Shown: positions 45,379-51,979 of the stretch, piece by piece
Numbering within the stretch: the first letter of the stretch is position 1
How the letters are laid out: every line of letters begins with the position of its first letter
Assembly: GCF_018101125.2 (NCBI RefSeq)
Contig: NZ_JAELVF020000001.1
Location: 1,578,564 to 1,642,563 of the forward strand
Length of the DNA stretch: 64,000 nt
Reading direction: 5' to 3'
Origin: Streptomyces tardus
Lineage (GTDB): Bacteria > Actinomycetota > Actinomycetes > Streptomycetales > Streptomycetaceae
Made by a program: the position numbers and the translations under genes
The notes under the pieces: model-generated
What the model was told of the DNA's origin: nothing
Seen by the model: the letters and a program-made list of their open reading frames with translations, nothing else
Database searches by the model: none

Positions 45379-47160
45379 CTAGCTGTCGGTGTCTCCGTGC
45401 TTCCCCGGATTCCTCGCTCGGTCCACAGCCTGCGCACAAGCCTCGTCGAAGGCAGTGACGACAGCGTCTCGGTCCGTGCCGCGGACATGGGCCTCGACCT
45501 CGTGGCCGGGACGACGCGTAGTGTGCCAGCGCACCGGGAGGTCCGTGTAGAGATCGGTCTCGAACTCCCAGGCCACCACGGACCACCGCTCCTCGCGGCC
45601 GATGTTGAGCCGCTCACCGCTGGCCTCGAACACGGCGTAAGCGTGATGGACTAGACGGCGGTCGGGAACCCGGTCGCGGATTGCCCGGATACCACCGGGC
45701 CCCAGCTGTTCCCACTGTGGCTGGTCCCACTTCTCCACGTGCGCTGGATTACCGGGGTGATCGGCGGTCCACTGGGATGCGACAGCCTGAGCGTGGTCGT
45801 TGTACAGGAACGGAACGTACCGCTTGCCGAGGCAGGCCACGTACACATCCGGCTCTGTCGGTGCGGGACGCTGACTCAAGCACTGCACGGGGCCTCCTGG
45901 TGTCGACGGAGACTGCTGGGGTGTTGAGCCCCAGATGAGGGCGCCGACCTTCGCGGCGGTCTGCTGGAGCACCTGGCCGGTGAGGTGCTGGTAACGGCGG
46001 CGCATGCGGGCGGACTTGCCGGGCTCCCAGCCCATGATGCGGTCGACGACGGCTTCGGGGACGCCGAGGATCAGCAGCACGGTGGCGGCGGTGTGGCGGG
46101 CGTCGTGGAGTCGGCCCTCGCGGACACCGGCCGCCTTGAGCAGGTCCTTCCACCTGTGGTGGTCGGTGTTGGGGTTGAGCGGTTCGCCGGTCGGCGAGGT
46201 GAACACGTAGTCCTTCTCCACCCACAGGTCACGGGCGGGTGCCCGCTCGCGCGCCTGCTCCTCCTTGTGCCGTCGCAGCAGCTTCAGCAGCTGCTCAGGG
46301 ATGCCGATCGTGCGCTTGCCGGCGCGGGTTTTGGTGTCCTTCGTCTCGCGCCGGGTGTTGATCTTCTGGGGGCAGTAGCCGGGCTTTCGGCCGCACTTGT
46401 CGCCGCAGCCGTGCTTGTAGCGGGGCCGCAGGCGGTTTCGGCGGACGAAGAGCACGCCTTCCTCGAAGTCCACGTCCTCCCACTTCAGGCCGAGGACCTC
46501 GCCCTGGCGCAGGCCGAGGGCGAGCGCGATGACCCAGCGGGCGTGGTCGCGGTGCTTGGCCGCTTCGAGAAGGAGATGCTGGATCTCCTCTAGCGAGTAC
46601 GGCTCGACCTCTTCCTCTTCGACCTTGGGCGCCTTGGCGATCGAGGCAGGGTTGAGGGTGAGGTGGCGGCGGCGGACGGCCTCGTTCAGCGCTGTGTTGA
46701 CCGTGCGGTGGGCCTGGTGGGCGGTGCCGGAAGCCCTGCCGTTCGCCTGCATCTTCCGGTAGAAGCGCTCTAGGTGCTCGGGCTCCAGCTTCTCCAGGCG
46801 GTGCGCGCCCAGGCCGGGTATGAGGTGGTGGTAGACGGCCACGCGGTAGCCGTCGATGGTGTTCTCGCTGACGTTGGGCGCGGCGACGTTCTCCACCCAG
46901 TGGGTCAGCCAGGTCTCGACGGTCCAGGTCTGGCCGGCCTTGCGGACGCCGGTGGAGTCGCGCTGCTTCTCCAAGTCACGGACGGCCTTGGTGACTTCGG
47001 CGCGCGTTTTGCGCCCGACATGGCGACGGTCGGGAGTGCCGTCGTCCTTGACGCCGACGGTGACGCGGCCGTGCCAGCGTCCGTCCTTGCCGAGGTAGAT
47101 GGATGAGGCACCGTTGGGCTGGCGGGAGTTACGGGGCTTCGGCTTCGGGGCGTCTGCCAT
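45379..47160 (-). CDS. int: Tyrosine recombinase/integrase of element 2 with C-terminal extension
   Basis: Recombinase of 593 residues, closely related over its first ~400 residues to the integrase of element 1. The catalytic residues are present: Arg in LGLRQGEVLGLKW, HxxR in LHDARHTAATVLL, Trp in MGWEPGKS and Tyr in MRRRYQHLT. The same cysteine cluster (CGDKCGRKPGYC) occurs in the catalytic domain. The ~190-residue extension is conserved too (CLGKRYVPFLYND, VPDRRLVHHAYAVF, WEFETDLYTDLPVRWHTTRR), although the linker before it is not. Expected to act on the 56-bp tRNA-Ser repeat. Starts 11 bp after xis. Confidence 0.95.
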   Translation of the reverse strand: MADAPKPKPRNSRQPNGASSIYLGKDGRWHGRVTVGVKDDGTPDRRHVGRKTRAEVTKAVRDLEKQRDSTGVRKAGQTWTVETWLTHWVENVAAPNVSENTIDGYRVAVYHHLIPGLGAHRLEKLEPEHLERFYRKMQANGRASGTAHQAHRTVNTALNEAVRRRHLTLNPASIAKAPKVEEEEVEPYSLEEIQHLLLEAAKHRDHARWVIALALGLRQGEVLGLKWEDVDFEEGVLFVRRNRLRPRYKHGCGDKCGRKPGYCPQKINTRRETKDTKTRAGKRTIGIPEQLLKLLRRHKEEQARERAPARDLWVEKDYVFTSPTGEPLNPNTDHHRWKDLLKAAGVREGRLHDARHTAATVLLILGVPEAVVDRIMGWEPGKSARMRRRYQHLTGQVLQQTAAKVGALIWGSTPQQSPSTPGGPVQCLSQRPAPTEPDVYVACLGKRYVPFLYNDHAQAVASQWTADHPGNPAHVEKWDQPQWEQLGPGGIRAIRDRVPDRRLVHHAYAVFEASGERLNIGREERWSVVAWEFETDLYTDLPVRWHTTRRPGHEVEAHVRGTDRDAVVTAFDEACAQAVDRARNPGKHGDTDS

Positions 47161-47171
47161 GGTGGCCCCGC

Positions 47172-47471
47172 TCAGGCAGCAGTGTCGAAGTCCGTGACCT
47201 GGTCGCGCCAGGCCAGGAACTCGCCGACCGCCTCCTCGGGTATGCGCCGCAGGCTGCCGATCTTGACGGAGCGGATGGCTCCGGACGAGACGTACTCGTA
47301 CATCTTCGTCCGGCCGATGCCGAGGCGGCGGGCGGCTTCGACAACGGTGAGTGCGGCGAGGGTGGGATCGCCGTGGCTGTCACGGCGCTCAGCGATCAGG
47401 GCACGCAGGGCCGCTTCGGAGACACCGAGGAGGTCGGCGATCTGAGTCACGGGCAGAGCAGAGCGTGGCAA
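47172..47471 (-). CDS. xis: Excisionase-type helix-turn-helix protein of element 2
   Basis: Protein of 99 residues paralogous to the excisionase of element 1: LTVVEAARRLGIGRTKMYEY then VSSGAIRSVKIGSLRRIPEE. The start is TTG (47471), with GAGGAC a few bases upstream; no ATG or GTG lies in a suitable place, and the TTG start is conserved in the other element. It should bind near the att arm repeats and favour excision. Confidence 0.88.
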   Translation of the reverse strand: MPRSALPVTQIADLLGVSEAALRALIAERRDSHGDPTLAALTVVEAARRLGIGRTKMYEYVSSGAIRSVKIGSLRRIPEEAVGEFLAWRDQVTDFDTAA

Positions 47472-47495
47472 GGGAAGTCCTCGTCTGGCAGCGCC

Positions 47496-47541
47496 GGAGC
47501 GGCAACTCCGTGCGGCCGGTGGATCGTTCGGGATGGGCGGT
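47496..47541 (-). promoter_or_regulatory. Conserved structured leader before xis-int, element 2
   Basis: Minus strand: ACCGCCCATCCCGAACGATC (47541-47522), 12 nt spacer, hairpin GGAG-TTGCCG-CTCC (47509-47496), then the xis start 24 nt on. Compared with the rep leaders the second stem pair from the loop is A-T instead of G-C on both arms, which keeps the pairing. Confidence 0.72.
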
Positions 47542-47569
47542 GATGGCTGCAGGCGTAGCGGTCGACCCG

Positions 47570-48073
47570 TCAGGTTCGGGCGTCGGGTTCGCCGCCGGGA
47601 GGGGATCCGTGGGTATCCACGAGGTGGTTCGTGGCTTCTCTGGCGATGGCGTTGGAGACCATGACCTCAGCCTCCTCGCGGATTTCGGGGTGGTCGGCGA
47701 GGTAGGTGTCGAGGGCGTCGCGGGCCCGGGTGAAGTCGACGTTGGCGCGCTGTGTCGCGCGGTAGGCATCGACGGCGGCGTCGATGAGTTCCATGGCACG
47801 TGCCTTGGCCGCGAGGCGCGGAGGTCCGACCAGGTTGCGCAGGGAGAGTCCGAAGACCTCGGCGAACCCGATGGCCTCGTCGAGGTTGATGCGACGCTTG
47901 CCGTTCTCGATGCGCCACACCGCGGACGGGTTCATCTCGTAGCCGGCCTCGTTGAGACGCTCGGAGAGCGTGGTCGTACTCCACCCCCGGGCTTCCCGCT
48001 CCACCTTGATCCGCACTGCCACGTTGCCTTCGCCGCTGAGCAGAACGCCCTCGTGCTCGGCCTCGTCGTCCAC
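47570..48073 (-). CDS. XRE-family transcriptional regulator of element 2
   Basis: Protein of 167 residues, positional and structural counterpart of the regulator at 11887-12420. The HTH covers about residues 15-75 (AVRIKVEREARGWSTTTLSE, VWRIENGKRRINLDEAIGFA). The C-terminal region is different in sequence, as expected if the two elements have separate immunity. The GTG at 48073 (VDDEAEHEGV) with GGAAGGGG upstream is preferred; a longer open frame would run through the operator and promoter region. Divergent from rep. Confidence 0.83.
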   Translation of the reverse strand: MDDEAEHEGVLLSGEGNVAVRIKVEREARGWSTTTLSERLNEAGYEMNPSAVWRIENGKRRINLDEAIGFAEVFGLSLRNLVGPPRLAAKARAMELIDAAVDAYRATQRANVDFTRARDALDTYLADHPEIREEAEVMVSNAIAREATNHLVDTHGSPPGGEPDART

Positions 48074-48136
48074 GATGCCCCTTCCGCAGGCAGCAAGTCC
48101 CTGCCGGTTGCAAGGACAGAAAAACTGTAGCATGCA

Positions 48137-48173
48137 CTCTGCCTGAAGCAGAGCACTTCTGCTCCAGGCAGAG
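48137..48173. promoter_or_regulatory. Inverted-repeat operator candidate, element 2
   Basis: CTCTGCCTGAAGCAGAG and CTTCTGCTCCAGGCAGAG form an imperfect dyad (one mismatch, A/G) of about 17 bp per arm in the gap between the divergent regulator and rep genes. It corresponds in place to the CATTGCGCT direct repeat of element 1 but differs in sequence and symmetry. Confidence 0.55.
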
Positions 48174-48247
48174 ATGTGGCAGAGTAGCGGCCTACCGTCC
48201 GCTGCCGACCGCAGGAGGCCGCCAGCCCACCACCGCCACATGAAAAA

Positions 48248-48272
48248 GCCCCTGGCGCGATACGCCAGGGGC
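48248..48272 (+). terminator. Hairpin in the rep leader, possible attenuator, element 2
   Basis: GCCCCTGGCG pairs perfectly with CGCCAGGGGC over a CGATA loop, preceded by AAAAA. It stands 18 bp before the conserved leader motif, the same relation as in element 1. Confidence 0.6.
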
Positions 48273-48290
48273 ACAAGCTCAGACCTCACA

Positions 48291-48361
48291 ACCGCCCATC
48301 CCTGAACGATCACCTGCTGGCCGGGGTTGCCGCCCCATATGGCCCGCAGGGTGAGGAGCTC
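48291..48361 (+). promoter_or_regulatory. Conserved structured leader before rep, element 2
   Basis: ACCGCCCATCCCTGAACGAT(C) at 48291-48311, hairpin GGGG-TTGCCG-CCCC at 48323-48336, outer pairing of CCTGC (48313) with GCAGG, then GTGAGGAGCTC and the rep ATG. Outer stem bases differ from element 1 while remaining paired. Confidence 0.77.
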
Positions 48362-48362
48362 A

Positions 48363-49898
48363 ATGCCCGAGGGTACGACCCCTTCTGCTCAGGCGCCACC
48401 CGCGCAGCCCTTCGACGAGTTCGCCATCCACGCTGACCAGGTGACACCACCGCACGACCTTCTGGCCGAGCAGGGGGTTCTGGGCGCCTGCATGCACGGC
48501 CATGAAGCCGTCGACGAGGTCCGCAGCGTGCTGGAAGGACGCGACTTCTACCGGCCCGCACACGAAACGATCTGGCTTGCACTGCTGGAGCTGCGATCGG
48601 CGGACGCCCCCACCGACCCCATCGCGCTGGCCCACCACCTGCGACAGCGGGACGAACTCAACCGTGTCGGCGGCCAGGCTTACCTCCACACTCTCTCCGG
48701 TGCTCCGTTCGCCGTGCAGAGCGCCGTCTACTACGCCGGCATCGTGCGTCACAAGGCCGAGCTGCGCACCCTGCAAGCCGCCGGCATCCGCACCGCTCAG
48801 CGCGCGCTGGAGCCGGGAGCCGACCCCGACCTGATACGCACCGACATGGAAGCCGAGGTGCGCGAAGGCCGCGAGCGGGCGCTGGCATCAGGTACCAGTC
48901 GCCTGTCCCGCTACCTCGTGGACGGCTGGCAGTTCGTCAGCGAGACCGGCGCGGACACCGATCCGCTGTGGGGCACGCGGGAGAAGACCGTCTGGGCGTC
49001 CGGGGAGAGCCTGATGATCGTCGGGGCCCCAGGCGTCGGCAAGACGACTCTGGCCCACCAGGTCGTTCTCGCCCGCCTCGGGCTGCAGGAGAGTGTCCTG
49101 GACATGCCGGTCAGGCCCAGTCGGCGAGTGCTCTATCTCGCTATGGACCGCCCGAAGCAGATCGCCAAGGCCATGGCCCGACGCGTCAACCTCACCAACG
49201 AAGCTGTCCTGCGCGAGCGGCTCGCGGTCTGGCAAGGTCCCCTGCCCGCACCCCTCGACAAGGAACCCGACCTCCTCGCCGACCTCGCCGCCGCCCATCG
49301 GGCCGACACCATCGTGATCGACAGCCTGAAGGACGCTGCCAGCACCCTCGTCGACGACGCCCTCGCCGTCGCCTTCAACAACGCCCGCCAACGTGCGATC
49401 CGCAGCGGTGTGGAGGTGATGGAACTGCACCACCAGCGAAAGTCCCAAGACGGCACACCACGAGACACGCGCCCCTCGCTCGACCGCGTCTACGGCTCCA
49501 CCTGGCTCACCTCCGGCGCAGGCAGCGTCCTGTTCATCACCGGAGAGGCAGGAGACCCCGCTGTCACCCTGCACCACCTCAAGTCGCCCACGGGGGAAGT
49601 CGGCCCGCTGCAACTCATCCACGACCACGCGCGGGGCACCACAACGCTCGATCCAACTCTCGACCCGATCACCATCCTTCGCGCCCACCCAGGGGGCTTG
49701 AGCGTCCGCGACCTCGCCATCGCCCAGACCGGCGAGAGGACACCAGGCCGGGCCGCCATCGAGAAGGCACGACGAGCCCTGGACGCCCTCGTCAAAGCCG
49801 GACTGGCCAACAAGGCCGACGGCATCGCAGGCGGCAACGGAGGCGGCCAGCAAGCCCGCTATCACGCCTCCGCTCGCCACATCGTCGCCGTCTCCTGA
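48363..49898 (+). CDS. DnaB-N / RecA-like replicative ATPase of element 2
   Basis: Protein of 511 residues, close paralogue of the element 1 ATPase. DnaB N-domain at residues ~25-125 (LLAEQGVLGACMHGHEAVDE, FYRPAHETIWLALL), Walker A GAPGVGKTTL near 222, Walker B ADTIVIDSLKD. The central ATPase is the most conserved part between the two elements and the first 30 residues the least. ATG 48363 follows GTGAGGAGCTCA. Probable initiator or helicase for the excised circle; the C-terminal winged-helix-like end (LSVRDLAIAQTGERT) may contact the repeats at 49915-50110. Confidence 0.9.
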   Translation: MPEGTTPSAQAPPAQPFDEFAIHADQVTPPHDLLAEQGVLGACMHGHEAVDEVRSVLEGRDFYRPAHETIWLALLELRSADAPTDPIALAHHLRQRDELNRVGGQAYLHTLSGAPFAVQSAVYYAGIVRHKAELRTLQAAGIRTAQRALEPGADPDLIRTDMEAEVREGRERALASGTSRLSRYLVDGWQFVSETGADTDPLWGTREKTVWASGESLMIVGAPGVGKTTLAHQVVLARLGLQESVLDMPVRPSRRVLYLAMDRPKQIAKAMARRVNLTNEAVLRERLAVWQGPLPAPLDKEPDLLADLAAAHRADTIVIDSLKDAASTLVDDALAVAFNNARQRAIRSGVEVMELHHQRKSQDGTPRDTRPSLDRVYGSTWLTSGAGSVLFITGEAGDPAVTLHHLKSPTGEVGPLQLIHDHARGTTTLDPTLDPITILRAHPGGLSVRDLAIAQTGERTPGRAAIEKARRALDALVKAGLANKADGIAGGNGGGQQARYHASARHIVAVS

Positions 49899-49914
49899 GC
49901 GGTTCGACCACAGC

Positions 49915-50110
49915 AGCCGAGCGATCACGGGACCGTACACGCGCCCCCGACGAGGCAGCCGCCCGAGAACCGCTCACATCGCTCACGCCGCGCACCAAAC
50001 CCGCAGGTCAAACGATCACGCGACCGTTCACGGCGTACACACGCAGAGCGATCACGCGCGAGCCCCCCTCTAGAAGGGGGCTCGCGTGTACGCCCCCACC
50101 GTGAACGCCC
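49915..50110 (+). other. Iteron-like region with palindrome, candidate replication origin of element 2
   Basis: Units GCGATCACGGGACCGTACAC (49921) and ACGATCACGCGACCGTTCAC (50012) plus shorter copies (GCGATCACGCG at 50048, ATCGCTCACG near 49977) precede a palindrome at 50057-50086 made of CGCGAGCCCCC, TCTAGA and GGGGGCTCGCG. CCGCAGGTCAAACGATCACG (50001 on) matches element 1 almost exactly. Confidence 0.55.
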
Positions 50111-50250
50111 CGCACGCCCGCCCCACAAAACCCACGAACCTGGAGCCCTCCGCCTTGCACTCCCCTGCTCCCACTCACCCTGGCCCTCGCGGACGCAGCG
50201 GTCGCCGGCCTGGCGATCCTGGCGATGCCCACCGGCCGCCCGCACACACG

Positions 50251-51240
50251 ATGGGGCGCCGCATGCACCGCAACGGTCGCATCACCCTGGTGATCGGCCT
50301 GGTGGGCGTCGTCCTCATGGCCTTCCGCGTTTCGTGGAACGCGCTCTCCGACGTGGCCCGCGCAATCGGCGCCGACTCGACCGCCGCCCTGCTCTACCCG
50401 ATCGTGGTGGACGGACTGATGGCCCTCGCGCTGGTCGCCACGCTCGTACTGACCGGCCCCGACAGGAAGTTCGCGCTGCGAGTCCTGGCGGCCTACACCA
50501 TCACCAGCCTCCTGCTGAACTACGTGCACGGCCTCATACCGACCCTGCACACCGCGTCGGCCCAGTGGGGCCGACTGGCCGACCAGGACCCGGTGAACTG
50601 GGCACTCGTGCTCCTGGCGACCTCGCTCCCGGTCGGGTCGATCTACTTCGGGTCGGAACTCGTGGCCAAGGTGCTGCACCACGACCCGGAGTCGGCCGAC
50701 CACGCCCAAGCGGCCTCGGCACAGGCGACTCGGCAGGCTGCGGCCGAAGTTGCTGGCCCGGAGCCCACGCAGTCGGCGTCTGAACTGGTCAAACCAGCCC
50801 CAGGACAGCTGACCGAGTCGACCCCCGTGAAGGTCGCGGGGCCGCCCACGACGAGGCCGACCGCGGCCGACACGTCGGCCCCCGCTGCCCGACCACCCCA
50901 GTCGGCGAACCGAGCCGAGTCGGCCGGAGGTGGCCCGCCTCGCGCAACCGGTCGGGTTCCCACCAAGTCGACTGCCGCCCCTACCCGAATCGACGGCGAA
51001 GCCCTCGACGAGGCCCGGCTCCTGACAGCCGACTGGAGCGACGACCAGCTCACTGCCGAGCGTCTACGCAGGGAGCTGCGCATCGGCCAGAAACGCGCCC
51101 GCGCCCTGCGTGACCACCTACGAGCCGAACGCACCAGCCAGGCCCAGCACTTCTGCGACGACGATGTCGAGATCGAGTCGCCTGGCAGCTTCGACGAAGC
51201 CGCCTCGCAACCCGCGCCTTCAGCAGCAGCTGGCGTCTGA
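50251..51240 (+). CDS. DUF2637 membrane protein of element 2
   Basis: Protein of about 329 residues with four membrane segments (ITLVIGLVGVVLMAFRVSWN, LYPIVVDGLMALALVATLVL, LRVLAAYTITSLLLNYVHGL, NWALVLLATSLPVGSIYF) and a long Ala/Pro/Thr-rich tail ending in a helix-turn-helix-like region (LTAERLRRELRIGQKRARAL). Counterpart of the DUF2637 gene of element 1. The start is uncertain: ATG 50251 or 50263 match the element 1 N-terminus best, while a TTG at 50155 sits in the same GGAGCCC context as the TTG of element 1 but would add ~30 residues that read better in another frame (LALADAAVAGLAILAMPTGR), perhaps a decayed small gene. Confidence 0.78.
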   Translation: MGRRMHRNGRITLVIGLVGVVLMAFRVSWNALSDVARAIGADSTAALLYPIVVDGLMALALVATLVLTGPDRKFALRVLAAYTITSLLLNYVHGLIPTLHTASAQWGRLADQDPVNWALVLLATSLPVGSIYFGSELVAKVLHHDPESADHAQAASAQATRQAAAEVAGPEPTQSASELVKPAPGQLTESTPVKVAGPPTTRPTAADTSAPAARPPQSANRAESAGGGPPRATGRVPTKSTAAPTRIDGEALDEARLLTADWSDDQLTAERLRRELRIGQKRARALRDHLRAERTSQAQHFCDDDVEIESPGSFDEAASQPAPSAAAGV

Positions 51241-51328
51241 ACCCGGCCGCTGGCCCAGCACCTGCCTGAAGTGTCGCCCGGGGATGACAGATCGCCCGCG
51301 TACCGCCCCCGTCCTGGAGAAAACCCGC

Positions 51329-51979
51329 ATGCACGACCCTCAGCCCGAACTCCCCACCCGCCAGAGGAAGATGACCGCCGACTCCACCCGCGCAGCAAGG
51401 TATGCCGTTGGACCGTCCAAGGGCCGGCCGAACGGGGGAGCCTCCGCCCCGGAGGTGGCGGAGGCACTCGGGCGCCAGGGGGCACCCGAGCAGGAACAGC
51501 ACCCACCGCCCGTACCCGTGCCGTTGTCCCGCGCAGCCGACGAAGCCGCACTGCGCCGTGTCGCGCGCCGTCGCGCGCGTATGCCCGTGCAGCGCCGAGA
51601 CCGTGTTGACGTGCGCTACAGCGCCGGTGAGAAGGCCGCGATCCTCGCCAAGGCCCGCTCCCTGAACATCGCCGCAGCGCACTACGTCGGCGCTGTCGTC
51701 ATGACGCACCTCGACGGCAAGCTCAACGTCGCCCTCCCTGGCCAACGCACCTCGATCGACGACCTGATCGACGAACTCGCCGCCCTGCGCCGCGAGCTCG
51801 CCGGCATCGGCAACAACGCCAACCAGATCGCCCGGAAACTCAACGCCGGAGCCGCTCTGCACGCAGGAGACCTCGCGGCCCTCGCCCACGCCGAGCGCAT
51901 TCAGCAGAGCGTCGCCGCCTCCATCCGCCACCTCGCGCACACCGCGAACCAGGCCGTCCGCCACGAGTCCGCCTCATGA
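51329..51979 (+). CDS. mobC: MobC-like relaxosome accessory protein of element 2
   Basis: Protein of 216 residues. The N-terminus (MHDPQPELPTRQRKMTADST) aligns with that of the element 1 protein, fixing the ATG at 51329 with CTGGAGAA upstream. A disordered region overlaps the hairpins at 51408-51490. The C-terminal half is the MobC-type domain: VDVRYSAGEKAAILAKARSL, then ELAGIGNNANQIARKLNAGA with the IGNNxNQIA signature. The stop overlaps the relaxase start (ATGA). Confidence 0.86.
   Translation: MHDPQPELPTRQRKMTADSTRAARYAVGPSKGRPNGGASAPEVAEALGRQGAPEQEQHPPPVPVPLSRAADEAALRRVARRRARMPVQRRDRVDVRYSAGEKAAILAKARSLNIAAAHYVGAVVMTHLDGKLNVALPGQRTSIDDLIDELAALRRELAGIGNNANQIARKLNAGAALHAGDLAALAHAERIQQSVAASIRHLAHTANQAVRHESAS
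51408..51490 (+). other. Hairpin series inside mobC, candidate oriT of element 2
   Basis: Three inverted repeats: 51408-51420 (TTGGAC/GTCCAA, 1-nt centre), 51440-51465 (GCCTCCGCC/GGCGGAGGC, 9 bp) and 51467-51490 (CTCGGG/CCCGAG). As in element 1 they follow CGCAGCAAG and lie in the non-conserved part of mobC. The sequences themselves are not shared between the elements. Confidence 0.48.
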
